A stretch of DNA of 39,280 nt, from assembly GCA_017617145.1 (NCBI GenBank), contig JAFZWX010000158.1, positions 1 through 39,280 of the forward strand, in the 5' to 3' direction. Both the position numbers and the translations under genes were made by a program. Below are positions 1-8,377 of this stretch, piece after piece. The notes beneath the pieces are model-generated. The model made no database searches and was not told where the DNA came from. It worked only from the letters and a program-made list of their open reading frames with translations. Numbering within the stretch: the first letter of the stretch is position 1; each line of letters starts with the position of its first letter. The DNA comes from Treponema sp. (GTDB lineage Bacteria > Spirochaetota > Spirochaetia > Treponematales > Treponemataceae).

Positions 1-101
1 ATGATTTTCTCCTGCCGATTTATATTTTACATGATAAACGTGAATCAAGTATATAGAAAACGGCTTGATAAATAAAAATCTGCAAATTAAAATATTAAAG
101 A

Positions 102-683
102 ATGACCAATAACCTAGACTACATCGCCATTGATTTTGAAACCGCAAACTGGTATAGAAACAGCGCCTGTGCAGTAGGCCTTGTTCGCTTTATTGATGGC
201 AAAGAAACTGATTCCTGCTATTCCCTTATTCATCCAGCCAAAATGTATTTTATCAAGGAATGGACCGAACAGATTCATCATATATCTTATGGTGATGTAA
301 AAGACAAACCATACTTTCCAGAAATCTGGGAAACACTGGTAATGCCGTTTGTAAATCAAACTCCGGGAGTTCCGCTTGTTGCACATAACGGGAACATGTT
401 TGATATGCCTGTAATCAAAGGCTGCTGCGAATATTATCAAATGCCCCTACCCCAGTTTGAATATTTTGATTCTCTGATAGTTGCAAGAAAAACCTGGCCC
501 CAGATACGGTCGTATAAACTTACAGATTTAGGATCCCATTTTGGAATTGAATATCTGGCTCACGATGCGCTGGAAGATTCCCGAACCTGCGGACAGATAA
601 TCAAGCTTGCTGCCAATAAGTGGGGAGTTACGTCTGTAGAAGCGCTGCTTGAAGCTTGTGGAACAAGGGTGAGAAGGTTTTAA
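102..683 (+). CDS. DEDDh 3'-5' exonuclease, DnaQ-like (copy 1)
   Basis: A 193-residue stand-alone exonuclease of the DnaQ/RNase T superfamily, expected to remove 3' nucleotides from DNA or RNA with two metal ions. The catalytic set is visible: Asp11 and Glu13 in IAIDFETAN, Asp101 in HNGNMFDM, and His154 plus Asp159 in HDALEDSR, which makes it DEDDh type. There is no polymerase or BRCT domain. A close paralogue, differing at scattered positions along the whole length, lies at 19131-19712. This copy has no recognisable WYL operator upstream, whereas the other has a class 3 site. I see no clear Shine-Dalgarno before the ATG; the preceding bases are A/T rich. The family is certain, the substrate unknown. 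Confidence 0.9.
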   Translation: MTNNLDYIAIDFETANWYRNSACAVGLVRFIDGKETDSCYSLIHPAKMYFIKEWTEQIHHISYGDVKDKPYFPEIWETLVMPFVNQTPGVPLVAHNGNMFDMPVIKGCCEYYQMPLPQFEYFDSLIVARKTWPQIRSYKLTDLGSHFGIEYLAHDALEDSRTCGQIIKLAANKWGVTSVEALLEACGTRVRRF

Positions 684-737
684 TAGTCATCCTTTAAAAT
701 ATTGAACTATTACATTCTATTTTGTAAAATTGAAAGT

Positions 738-1598
738 ATGAAGATTCGATTTGTTTTTTGGGTATGTTTGTTGGTCGTTGCTTTGGCTTCTTGTTCAAAA
801 AAGGATAAAAATGTAAGTGAAAATGCTGAACTTGTGGTTGATTATGATTTGAAATCTGCACAAGAACATATTCCAGAACCTGACCGTTTTGTAACTGCCA
901 TTGTTCTTTCACCTTCGACTAAGCTTTATCTGCAGGGCCGCGACAATAATATGCATTCATTTCTCAACTTAAAAAACAACGATACCATAGAAATCCTTCT
1001 TGCAAATAATTCAGATGAACCAGAAACAAATGTAAGTAATGAAACTTATCTTCATGCCGTTTATGATTCAGTCGATTTTTGGATTCCTCAAAGTGATATT
1101 GCCCTTTCTTCAGAAAGTGCCGTTGTTATTTTTGATTCTACTTTGTATGAAGATTCTAATCTGCTTTCCCCAAAAACTGACGGACTTACAAAATTAAGAT
1201 TTGGTACAGTTATTGCAAGAAATCCACAGCCAGAAAATCAGGAATCGGAGCCGCCATCATACGAAAATATCTTTTATTACGATACCAGCAAAAAAATTGT
1301 TCAAAGCGGATTTATAAAACAAGGAAACACAAGCAATAAAGAAGACGATATCGAAGTTCTAAAAATCGTAGAACAACTCAAGGTCACATCAAAAGCCGTT
1401 GCCCGAAACGAACTTTTTGCCCGTGCCGAAAAATACAATCCCTCTCCCCTGGTAAAAGCCGCCCTGGATGACCAGATGGTTGAAAAACTTTCCTACAACT
1501 ACGAAGAAGTAGTCAAAAACCTGCAGAAACAACTCTTCGGCGTCCACGTCAACGAACTGTTGACCGTTGATCAGAGCAAGGATCCGTTTTCGAATTAA
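738..1598 (+). CDS. putative lipoprotein with SH3-like segments
   Basis: A 286-residue predicted lipoprotein. The ATG at 738 is chosen over the upstream TTG at 702 because it gives a clean signal peptide (MKIRFVFWVCLLVVALASC) ending in an L-A-S-C lipobox, followed by a charged tether (SKKDKN). The middle (about residues 50-185) alternates short beta-rich stretches such as LYLQGRDNN and DFWIPQSDIAL, suggestive of one or two SH3-like folds as seen in other spirochaete lipoproteins. The C-terminal 80 residues look helical. No catalytic motif is visible. It stands between the exonuclease and a toxin-antitoxin pair and probably has its own promoter. The lipoprotein call is firm; the fold is a guess. 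Confidence 0.75.
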   Translation: MKIRFVFWVCLLVVALASCSKKDKNVSENAELVVDYDLKSAQEHIPEPDRFVTAIVLSPSTKLYLQGRDNNMHSFLNLKNNDTIEILLANNSDEPETNVSNETYLHAVYDSVDFWIPQSDIALSSESAVVIFDSTLYEDSNLLSPKTDGLTKLRFGTVIARNPQPENQESEPPSYENIFYYDTSKKIVQSGFIKQGNTSNKEDDIEVLKIVEQLKVTSKAVARNELFARAEKYNPSPLVKAALDDQMVEKLSYNYEEVVKNLQKQLFGVHVNELLTVDQSKDPFSN

Positions 1599-1616
1599 TA
1601 AACTATATTGCTATTA

Positions 1617-1943
1617 TTATTCAATTGCTAAGGCGATTCTCAATGCCTTTTTTAATTCTTGAAGTTTTGATGATGAAAGACAGCCTATGTAATTGGTGAG
1701 CATCGATTTTGGAATGCTGACAAGATCATCACAACGTGCATAACTTTGATGCTTTAGACCTTCTTCTACTCCAAGTATAACCTGTGTATTTACGTCAGAA
1801 TAACTTGTATAAACCGGTGCACAAACAACTGTTGAATAACTTGAATTGATAAGAGCCTGTCTGCTTACAACTAATAAGACTCTCTGTTTTTTTGGATCGG
1901 CTTTTGTAGGATGTTCTACAAGGTATAACTCCCCTCTTTTCAT
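1617..1943 (-). CDS. PemK/MazF-family toxin (mRNA interferase)
   Basis: A 108-residue toxin of the PemK/MazF/CcdB-fold family, whose characterised members cleave mRNA at short sequences. The N-terminus MKRGELYLVEHP, the KQRVLLVVSRQAL strand and the STVVCAPVYTS strand follow the family pattern, and the length is typical. The start codon overlaps the stop of the upstream antitoxin by 4 bases (ATGA), the usual translational coupling of type II toxin-antitoxin operons. Activity and cleavage site cannot be read from the sequence. Confidence 0.88.
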   Translation of the reverse strand: MKRGELYLVEHPTKADPKKQRVLLVVSRQALINSSYSTVVCAPVYTSYSDVNTQVILGVEEGLKHQSYARCDDLVSIPKSMLTNYIGCLSSSKLQELKKALRIALAIE

Positions 1944-2224
1944 TCAGCATTCTCCCAAATATCTGCCTGAAACTCAAGGGTTTCTGCCATTTCTGCATTC
2001 ATGCGATCTGCATTAGCATTAATATACTCAATATCTCTTTTATCTCTATCAGCTCTCCGAGCTTTTACACTGAAGACTTTTGCAACTGTGGAGAGAAATG
2101 GTTTTCGTACTGAAAGCTTTATAGGGTCAGAACCTGTATTTTCAATAAGAACCGCAGTATGATGCGCTTTTTCAACATACTGAGCCGGATTCCCTAAAAA
2201 ATCATTCATAGAAACAACTATCAT
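1940..2224 (-). CDS. antitoxin partner of the PemK-like toxin (Phd/YefM-like)
   Basis: A 94-residue protein directly upstream of and overlapping the toxin gene. The start at 2224 is preferred over in-frame codons at 2230 and 2257 because an AAGAGGA Shine-Dalgarno lies at suitable distance and the protein then opens MIVVSMNDFLGNPAQYVEKA, the Phd/YefM-like DNA-binding start. The C-terminal half is charged and helical, as expected of the toxin-neutralising tail. An inverted repeat at 2241-2266 just upstream may be the autoregulatory operator. The antitoxin role is inferred from position and N-terminal pattern. Confidence 0.78.
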   Translation of the reverse strand: MIVVSMNDFLGNPAQYVEKAHHTAVLIENTGSDPIKLSVRKPFLSTVAKVFSVKARRADRDKRDIEYINANADRMNAEMAETLEFQADIWENAE

Positions 2225-2240
2225 ATTCATTCCTCTTGAT

Positions 2241-2266
2241 ATAAGGTTAAATAACATTCACCTTAT
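2241..2266. promoter_or_regulatory. inverted repeat upstream of the PemK-like TA operon
   Basis: ATAAGGT and ACCTTAT form a perfect 7-bp inverted repeat separated by 12 bases, 17 bp before the antitoxin start. Type II TA antitoxins commonly bind such palindromes to repress their own operon, so this is the likely operator. It does not resemble the three WYL operator classes. Confidence 0.5.
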
Positions 2267-2358
2267 TTAAAATATAAATGCTGAAAATGGAAAAGTCAAG
2301 GTGCAGATACCCTACCCTTTAATCTCAAGATTTCAGTTTAAATTGTCATAAGGTTGAC

Positions 2359-4536
2359 CTATTTTCTCACCCAACTCAAAGAAGGAGAATTCTTAAACTT
2401 ATTTGCATTCGTTGAAGGGTTCGTTACGGTTATGGAATAATCTCCACAATACCAGTAATATGTCATTAAGAAAGTAACGGAAATTAAATTCGTACAATTA
2501 TTAAAAACATTTGCACCTATAGAACTTAGTTTATTACCAAATGTGACAGAAGTAAGAATGCTGCAATCTGAAAAAGCATAAGAACTAATGGATTCTGCAT
2601 CAATAGTAATAGATGTTAAACTTGTACATTTACAAAAAACATACTGATAGAGTCCTCTTATATTCGTCATTGAAACATTTGATAATGACGAACATTCATA
2701 AAATGCATATGAGAAAATACCATTAAAACCGGATAAAGACACTTTTGTTAAGTTTTTGCAACCAGAAAATGCAGAACCCCCTATAGTTGCTTGTTCAAGA
2801 ATTCCATTACCAACAATTGAAACTTGATATAGTGAAGAACAATGAGAAAATGCACTAGATTCTATTTTGCCAACTTTATTAACAGTAACCTCTTGCAAAG
2901 AATTGCATGCATAAAATGCATAGGAACCTATTGTTGTAACATTTGAAAGCGATAATTGTATAATGTCAGTTTTGCTAAATGCATATGTCCCAATTGTTTG
3001 TATTCCTGTTGAGAATCCTATAGATGATAATGAATTGCATCCATAAAATGCATATTCTCCGATTGTTGTAACTTTTGAAGGAATCGTTACAGATGATAAT
3101 AAAGTACAATTATAAAAAGCATACCCACCAACAATCTTTAAACAAGAAGGTAAAATGATACTTTTTAATTTTGGACAGTTAGCAAAAACAGATTTCTTAT
3201 CGCTTGTGGATGCAATGCTTTCAATATCTTTTGTTTCAGATAAATCAAGTGTAATATTCTTATTTGCGGCTGCGATTTTTCCTGCAAGATTTATTAATGA
3301 GTTTTGATTAATTGAACCTGTCACCTTCAAAAGAAAATCTTCTGATAAGTTAGACAGATCTAAAGTTGAAATAGTACTATCTGTAATTGTAGCTCCATAA
3401 ACCCATTTTGCATATAAAGTTATTACTGATCCCTGAGGATAACAGAAGTTCATATATGCACCATCGTCATGACATACAGTGGCATGATAATCGTTTTCAA
3501 CCCAGCCATCGAAGAAATAGTTCTCGCGTGTAAACTGATTGGATTTTAGATTCTGTCCTACATCATAATAAAAAGTTTGAGTATAGATTCTTCCTGAGCC
3601 ATCGTTTGCATCAAAAACAACTGTAAGAGAATCTCTGTCATAATAGATTTCTATTTCTGTTGTACCGTCTGCTTTGATAGTTTTCTGATTAAAGTTCTTA
3701 TTATGAAAACCTGAGAAATCCATTGCTTCTGCTTTTGTTTGCATACCAAATGTTCCAGTCATCTGCACTGAATCAAAGAGTTTATAAGTGTTCAAATCTT
3801 GTTCCTGTTTGTAGTGCTTTACTGTATATTTAATATCTGTTCGTGCAGTCCATTTTGCATAAAGAATACAATCTGATTCTGGAGAATAAGGAAAACTAAC
3901 AGGATTCATTAAGCTTTCATCTGAATACCAACCTTCAAAAGTAAAACCATTTCTTGTTGTGTCTGGAAAATCATGGATGACTGTACCGTAGAAAGAATCT
4001 ACAGCAGTTCCGCCATTTGTAACAAAAGACACAGAATATGATTGTATTTGTCGTTCCCATTTTGCATAGAGAGTTGTATCTTCTGAAAGCTCATACGGAA
4101 AAGAAATCTTTTCTGAAAAATCGTTGAATTTATACCAGCCTACAAAATCTGCCTTTTCTTTCTTAGTTTTCGGGCTGGTCTGAATTATGTTTGTCTTATA
4201 TGAATCAATCTTTGTCCCTCCGTTTGTTTCAAAAGAAACCAGATATTGATCAATCCATTTTGCATATAAAGTTATATTTTGTTTTACTTCCAAAGGAAAA
4301 GAAACCGGAGAACCTGAATAATCTGATGATGTGTACCAGCCAATAAAGGTTGAATCTTCCTTCTGGGTTTGAGGAATTTCAGTGACTTTATCAGTACGCA
4401 GTGATTCGATTTTTGTTCCTCCGTTTGTTTCAAAAGAAACTGTGTAGAGTTTTGATGCTTCCACAAACAAAGGGTTTTCGCAGGATGTAAGGATGAGGAT
4501 AAATAAAAATACAAAAAATATTGATATTCTTTTCAT
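2359..4536 (-). CDS. BspA-like leucine-rich-repeat lipoprotein with Listeria-Bacteroides repeats
   Basis: A 725-residue predicted surface lipoprotein. The signal peptide ends in an ILTSC lipobox (Cys19). Residues about 30-235 hold three tandem Listeria-Bacteroides (Flg_new/InlB-B-type) repeats, each starting with a VSFxTNGGT stretch and closing with LYAKW. A fourth, more diverged repeat sits near 310-380 after an intervening segment. From about 440 to the end are BspA-type LRR_5 repeats with the recurrent YAFYxCxSL pattern. Such proteins in Treponema and Bacteroidetes are surface adhesins. GGAGG precedes the ATG, and only 10 bp separate it from the CsgG-like gene upstream, so it is the last gene of the class 1-controlled envelope operon. 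Confidence 0.9.
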   Translation of the reverse strand: MKRISIFFVFLFILILTSCENPLFVEASKLYTVSFETNGGTKIESLRTDKVTEIPQTQKEDSTFIGWYTSSDYSGSPVSFPLEVKQNITLYAKWIDQYLVSFETNGGTKIDSYKTNIIQTSPKTKKEKADFVGWYKFNDFSEKISFPYELSEDTTLYAKWERQIQSYSVSFVTNGGTAVDSFYGTVIHDFPDTTRNGFTFEGWYSDESLMNPVSFPYSPESDCILYAKWTARTDIKYTVKHYKQEQDLNTYKLFDSVQMTGTFGMQTKAEAMDFSGFHNKNFNQKTIKADGTTEIEIYYDRDSLTVVFDANDGSGRIYTQTFYYDVGQNLKSNQFTRENYFFDGWVENDYHATVCHDDGAYMNFCYPQGSVITLYAKWVYGATITDSTISTLDLSNLSEDFLLKVTGSINQNSLINLAGKIAAANKNITLDLSETKDIESIASTSDKKSVFANCPKLKSIILPSCLKIVGGYAFYNCTLLSSVTIPSKVTTIGEYAFYGCNSLSSIGFSTGIQTIGTYAFSKTDIIQLSLSNVTTIGSYAFYACNSLQEVTVNKVGKIESSAFSHCSSLYQVSIVGNGILEQATIGGSAFSGCKNLTKVSLSGFNGIFSYAFYECSSLSNVSMTNIRGLYQYVFCKCTSLTSITIDAESISSYAFSDCSILTSVTFGNKLSSIGANVFNNCTNLISVTFLMTYYWYCGDYSITVTNPSTNANKFKNSPSLSWVRK

Positions 4537-4546
4537 GGTTGACCTC

Positions 4547-5470
4547 CTAAAACTTCAATCCAACATTAATTCCGGCACCAAAAAGGTACGGATAGCCGAA
4601 TCTGACTTGGGGTTCCAAATACAAACTGGCGGTTGAAAAACGATAGCCGGTGCACACTCCCCCACTCATTACATTTTTTAATTGAGAGTTGATAAATAAA
4701 AAGGCTTCTCCTCCTTGAGCTTCTATGAAAAATCCGGAAACTGGGCGACCGTTCATAGCTGCAAAATAAAGGCGCATTGTAGCAAGGGTTTCAATTGTGA
4801 GGATCTGGTTTTGAAGCTTTGCACTTTCTTTATCGTAGCTAAGATTAATTCTGGCGCCCAAAGAAAACTTTCTGCCTAGACTAAAATCAAATAAAACAGC
4901 AGCGCCTGGGGCAAAATAGTCTGGCGAGTTTCTGTTTATCTCTGCGCCTAATCCGACTGCAACTTTTTTGTAAGTTGGAGCTCGACCCAATAACTGTTCT
5001 GCTTTTTGAGAATACGCAAAATCATAAGATTGTCTGAAGAGATATGAACCTTGTTTTACATCGAGCATGCGAACTCTGAGGGTATAACCGTTATTGAATT
5101 CTTCAAGCTTTCCGAATACGACAAAGCGGGCACCTAGGCGTTCTGCTACAGAAACAATTGTCTGTTCGCTTACAACTCCAGAGTTTTGAAACTTCATTTC
5201 TTTTTCAACCTTGTCCATGTGTTCTCGAGTCACAATTGTGATTAATCCGTCTTCGGCAAAAATTGAATCGGCCAGTTGTTCGCGTAAATATAAGGTCATT
5301 TTTGCTGAGGAGCTTTCAAAATCATCAATTGCTAAAATTGTGTTGGCATTGCATTTTTCTACAATGTCTTTGGCGGCATTTGAAATTGCACCATCGATAT
5401 CCTGCTTGGCAAAAAGAGGAAAGAACTGTGAGATTAATAAAAGAAATGTAATAAAAAAGATCTTCTTCAT
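4547..5470 (-). CDS. CsgG/LpoB-like domain fused to an outer-membrane barrel-like region
   Basis: A 307-residue secreted protein with a signal peptide (residues 1-21, ending LFA). Residues about 25-155 have the CsgG/LpoB/TolB-N-like pattern: AIDDFESSSAKMTLYLREQLADSI, VTREHMDKVEKEM, then VAERLGARFVVFGKL. The C-terminal half (about 165-307) consists of short alternating strands and ends in an aromatic residue (GINVGLKF), which looks like an outer-membrane beta barrel. In other bacteria CsgG-like proteins act in secretion or envelope assembly. It is the third gene of a four-gene operon, one base after the preceding gene. The exact role is unknown. Confidence 0.78.
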   Translation of the reverse strand: MKKIFFITFLLLISQFFPLFAKQDIDGAISNAAKDIVEKCNANTILAIDDFESSSAKMTLYLREQLADSIFAEDGLITIVTREHMDKVEKEMKFQNSGVVSEQTIVSVAERLGARFVVFGKLEEFNNGYTLRVRMLDVKQGSYLFRQSYDFAYSQKAEQLLGRAPTYKKVAVGLGAEINRNSPDYFAPGAAVLFDFSLGRKFSLGARINLSYDKESAKLQNQILTIETLATMRLYFAAMNGRPVSGFFIEAQGGEAFLFINSQLKNVMSGGVCTGYRFSTASLYLEPQVRFGYPYLFGAGINVGLKF

Positions 5471-5471
5471 T

Positions 5472-6470
5472 TTAATGACTCCTTGTATGGCCCTTCGAGA
5501 GCCTCAGGGACCCCATTTCTTCGAGCAGTTTTTCAAGTTGCAAGAAAGCCAGGTTTTCTGTTGTCTGAAGATTATACGAAGCAACTTTTTCACATATCCC
5601 TGAGTATGAGTACACTACTCCCTGCGGACCATTAATTGTTAATTCAAGCTGCGGTTTACTTGAATAAACAGAATTAAGCTGTGAATCATTCCAGATTACT
5701 GAGGCACTTAGTGCAAAATTTGCACAAGGTCGATTTTCAGTACTTATTATTATCCCCTTCTGAGTTAACACTTCACAGATTTTTGTTCTTACTTTATTCT
5801 GCTTGTCCCCGTACACCTGAACAGAAACAACAATCTGGCTTTTCAAAACCAAAAGCTCCTGCAATTTCTTAATTAAACTTTCCAAAACTGCCTCATACTG
5901 TCCACCTCTTTTTGGATAAACCGCGAGCGACATCTGGTACAACTGTTCATACTCCTCATAAATTGATTTTGCTTCTTCCAAAATCAGGAGCTTCTTAAAA
6001 GGTTCTTTTTCTGATTTTGAATTCTGTATAACAGAATCAAATTCAGCAGAAATAACATCCATTTTCTGTTCAAGAATCTGCCACATTTCGTCGCGTTCAA
6101 TATACGCACATACGTAATACTTTCCTGTCTTCTTATTAAACCAGGCTTGAGTACAATGAACGCAGAACAAATCTACCTCGCTTGAAGTATTCAGATTCTG
6201 CACAAAATTAGATTTTTCTTTATAAACATCATTCGACTGGCGGGTATTTTGAACAGCAGAAATTTCTGTTTTGACTGTCTGTCCAAAATAAGAGCTGAGT
6301 TCTGCAAGAGCAGCTTTCTTTGCAGCACCTTCAGACTCCCCTTCTCCGCCTGCGTGAATAAAATCCTCACTCGGAAAAATCTGTTCTACATCAATAATCC
6401 ATTTTGGCTCGCCCGCAAAAACGAGGGCTGAATACAAACCCAAAATGAAAAACACAATATTTCTTTTCAT
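5472..6470 (-). CDS. LPP20-like secreted envelope protein
   Basis: A 332-residue protein with a short signal peptide (ending LVFA). The region 25-140 follows the LPP20 pattern: IHAGGEGESEGAAKKAALAELSSYF, then QTVKTEIS, and a final WFNKKTGKYYVCAYIERDEM strand. A helical, probably coiled-coil middle (about 140-215) and a TolB-like C-terminal region follow. LPP20 relatives include FlgP of vibrios, an outer-membrane protein linked to the flagellar sheath or basal rings, but no flagellar gene is near. It lies 18 bp after the lipoprotein gene and 1 bp before the CsgG-like gene, so all three are probably co-translated and may form one envelope complex. Confidence 0.72.
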   Translation of the reverse strand: MKRNIVFFILGLYSALVFAGEPKWIIDVEQIFPSEDFIHAGGEGESEGAAKKAALAELSSYFGQTVKTEISAVQNTRQSNDVYKEKSNFVQNLNTSSEVDLFCVHCTQAWFNKKTGKYYVCAYIERDEMWQILEQKMDVISAEFDSVIQNSKSEKEPFKKLLILEEAKSIYEEYEQLYQMSLAVYPKRGGQYEAVLESLIKKLQELLVLKSQIVVSVQVYGDKQNKVRTKICEVLTQKGIIISTENRPCANFALSASVIWNDSQLNSVYSSKPQLELTINGPQGVVYSYSGICEKVASYNLQTTENLAFLQLEKLLEEMGSLRLSKGHTRSH

Positions 6471-6488
6471 ATCCAGCCCCCTTTATAA

Positions 6489-7127
6489 TTAATCGTTTTC
6501 GCGAACCATTGTGTAGTTCATAAGATGTTCAATAAGCTGAGCAACAGTATCATCATTCAGATCCTGGAACGCATTCTTTATCTGCTTTTGATACAAATCC
6601 TCATCAAGCGAATAAACTACAAAATAGTTGTACTGCTCTGTGTAATCAGACTTTGCATCAAGACGAGTACGTGTCTTTGACCACCAGTCTGTTTCCTTAT
6701 TAAGACCAACAAGCGTAACCATCTCAGCACGAGCAGAATAACGTTCGATTTTTTCTTCAACGTCATCAGCATCACCGGTCATAGTTGCGCCAACAAAGTC
6801 TGCAATTTCCTGTTTGATAGAAGCTGCAATTTCGGCACGAGCATCAACCTGATCGGCCCAGGTCTTAATAAAATCAAGATTCTTACCACTCTTTGGAACA
6901 ATCCAGATATGCTTGTCTATACTAAGAGCCTTTTGCAAGGTTTTCTGATTAGAAGTACCCTGTACTTCGCCAACCCATTCTGGCTGAGGAATTCCCCAGG
7001 CAGTTCCTTTGTGTTCAAGAATTTCTGTAGGACCAGAAATATCCTTAACCTTTGGCTTACTGGCACAACCAATAAAAGCCAAACCACAAACCAAAACAAC
7101 GGCGAAAAAGCATGTACTCTTTTTCAT
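6489..7127 (-). CDS. lipoprotein, first gene of the class 1 envelope operon
   Basis: A 212-residue lipoprotein with lipobox FIGC (Cys21) followed by ASKPKVKD. The motif PEWVGEVQG and the ARAEIAASIKQEIADFV helix recall LPP20-like proteins, so it may be a distant relative of its downstream neighbour. The rest, including EQYNYFVVYSLDEDLYQKQI, I do not recognise. AGGAGG precedes the ATG. It is the first gene after the class 1 operator and -10 box at 7182-7216, so the whole operon 7127-2359 is predicted to answer to WYL regulator 1. Confidence 0.72.
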   Translation of the reverse strand: MKKSTCFFAVVLVCGLAFIGCASKPKVKDISGPTEILEHKGTAWGIPQPEWVGEVQGTSNQKTLQKALSIDKHIWIVPKSGKNLDFIKTWADQVDARAEIAASIKQEIADFVGATMTGDADDVEEKIERYSARAEMVTLVGLNKETDWWSKTRTRLDAKSDYTEQYNYFVVYSLDEDLYQKQIKNAFQDLNDDTVAQLIEHLMNYTMVREND

Positions 7128-7181
7128 AAAATCCTCCTGTGCTGACTCTCGATTTTACGACAGTCAGGCTTTATATCTTAG

Positions 7182-7216
7182 AATATACTTTGTGTCTATT
7201 CCCACGTCACGGGAAT
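7182..7216 (-). promoter_or_regulatory. class 1 operator and -10 box of the envelope operon
   Basis: On the minus strand the 19-bp palindrome ATTCCCGTGACGTGGGAAT (7198-7216) is followed after exactly 10 bp by TATATT (7182-7187). No TTGACA-like -35 is present at 16-18 bp. Predicted transcription start is near 7175, 48 bp before the first codon. The operator matches those at 8325 and 13660 in both half-sites and in the inner GTG/TG bases. Confidence 0.75.
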
Positions 7217-7218
7217 GA

Positions 7219-8265
7219 CTAACAATTTTTATTTAATTTTTCCATTATAACTTGGCGTGCTGTTCTTCCATAAATATCTTGGATATCTGGATTAGCGCCG
7301 TTTTGTAATAATACTTTTGCAATTTCAAACTTATTCATTATCACTGCATACATTAATGGAGTTTCAAAATACGGACCGGTTTTAGAATTAATATCACAGC
7401 CCTTTTTAATAAGTGAAAGAACTTTTTCTTTATCATTTTTACTTACAGCAAAAAGGAATTGACTTGGATATGGTCCATAAGAAATATTAATCATAGCAAT
7501 TTCTCCTTTTTGACAATCAACACATTGATCTTGGTTAAGACTTCTAATTGAAACACAATGTCTACCATATTTCAGATATCTTTCAAAGGGAGCGGCTTGT
7601 TCAATTTTCTCATTGCCCAAATAAATATCTACACTTGCATGCATTGGACTATCTAGTGTTTCTTTTGCATTAATAGTCATGTAGCCAACATAACCCTTGT
7701 GCCCAGGATATGAGCAGGCTTCAAGACCATAATCAAACCATCTGTAGTATTTTGCTTTAGTTGCATAATCATCATGGCAACCTTTTTCATCTGGTTCGCC
7801 TAAAATCTTTTCCAAAAAAGACAACTTGAAATATGAAGGAAGCAAAGTATTATTGATATATATTTGACCATTTGATTTTATTGAAATTCTTTTATGACGT
7901 TTTGGAGCGTAAAATCTGGCATATAAATTAACCACAAATTTATTGTCCTTATTTTGTAAAAAACTCCCAGCCCTATATTTAAAAAGCCTGGCAGAAGCTT
8001 TTGAATCATAATAAAGCTTCTTTCCCAATTCAAAAACAATTTGTTTAGCAGCTGTCATTTCATGGCGCATACACACACAGGTTATTACAGGAGGATTCTT
8101 TGTTTCTGGATAAAACCTGATACCGATAAGCCTGTGTGTTCCACTATCTTCTGTTACAAGAAAGTCGGACTCTTTAATCTTATCTCGCAAACCACTCTGC
8201 ACCTTTGAAGGAATATCAAAGGATTTTTGATTTGCATAAAGAAATAAAAGATAATTTGTGTTCAT
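7219..8265 (-). CDS. ankyrin-repeat protein with a DUF7738-like middle
   Basis: A 348-residue cytoplasmic protein without a signal peptide. The N-terminal 110 residues are unrecognised (MNTNYLLFLYANQKSFDIPS). Residues about 125-250 look like DUF7738 (ISIKSNGQIYINNTLLP, FLEKILGEPD, YRWFDYGLEA), a domain found in polymorphic-toxin or effector-neighbour proteins. The last 75 residues form about two ankyrin repeats (FLFAVSKNDKEKVLSLIKKG, then ETPLMYAVIMNKFEIAKVLL). GGAGG precedes the ATG. It is divergent from WYL regulator 1 and has a class 1 promoter. The DUF7738 call is from memory and tentative; the ankyrin call is safe. Confidence 0.75.
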   Translation of the reverse strand: MNTNYLLFLYANQKSFDIPSKVQSGLRDKIKESDFLVTEDSGTHRLIGIRFYPETKNPPVITCVCMRHEMTAAKQIVFELGKKLYYDSKASARLFKYRAGSFLQNKDNKFVVNLYARFYAPKRHKRISIKSNGQIYINNTLLPSYFKLSFLEKILGEPDEKGCHDDYATKAKYYRWFDYGLEACSYPGHKGYVGYMTINAKETLDSPMHASVDIYLGNEKIEQAAPFERYLKYGRHCVSIRSLNQDQCVDCQKGEIAMINISYGPYPSQFLFAVSKNDKEKVLSLIKKGCDINSKTGPYFETPLMYAVIMNKFEIAKVLLQNGANPDIQDIYGRTARQVIMEKLNKNC

Positions 8266-8283
8266 CTGGACCTCCTGAAAAAT

Positions 8284-8311
8284 TTGACAATTCTTCCCGA
8301 TGATATAGAAT
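8284..8311 (+). promoter_or_regulatory. sigma-70 promoter of WYL regulator 1
   Basis: TTGACA (8284-8289), 16 bp, then TAGAAT (8306-8311), a near-consensus promoter reading toward the regulator at 8378. Its -10 box overlaps the -10 box of the divergent ankyrin gene (8309-8314 on the minus strand). The class 1 operator falls at about +8 to +26 of this transcript, where a bound regulator would block elongation or initiation. Confidence 0.7.
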
Positions 8312-8343
8312 ATACTGTGGAGTCATTCCCAATGCACGGGAAT
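8309..8343 (-). promoter_or_regulatory. class 1 operator and -10 box between ankyrin gene and WYL regulator 1
   Basis: Minus strand: ATTCCCGTGCATTGGGAAT (8325-8343), 10 bp, TATATT (8314-8309). This is the same geometry as the envelope operon promoter and serves the ankyrin gene. The same operator lies just downstream of the start point of the regulator's own promoter, so one site could activate the ankyrin gene and repress the regulator. Confidence 0.75.
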
Positions 8344-8377
8344 GAAAATAATTTATATTGGAAGACGAGGTGGTTCT

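Noticed and set aside
114..440. Long open frame antisense to the exonuclease gene (a shorter one at 19314-19568 opposite copy 2)
   Set aside because: It lies wholly opposite a conserved DEDDh coding frame, has no ribosome site, and its existence follows from codon bias in the real gene.
702..738. TTG start for the lipoprotein at 738
   Set aside because: It would add 12 residues before an otherwise perfect lipoprotein signal peptide and lacks a ribosome site.
5211..5603. Plus-strand open frame opposite the CsgG-like and LPP20-like genes
   Set aside because: Shadow of two well-supported minus-strand genes; composition and lack of ribosome site argue against it.
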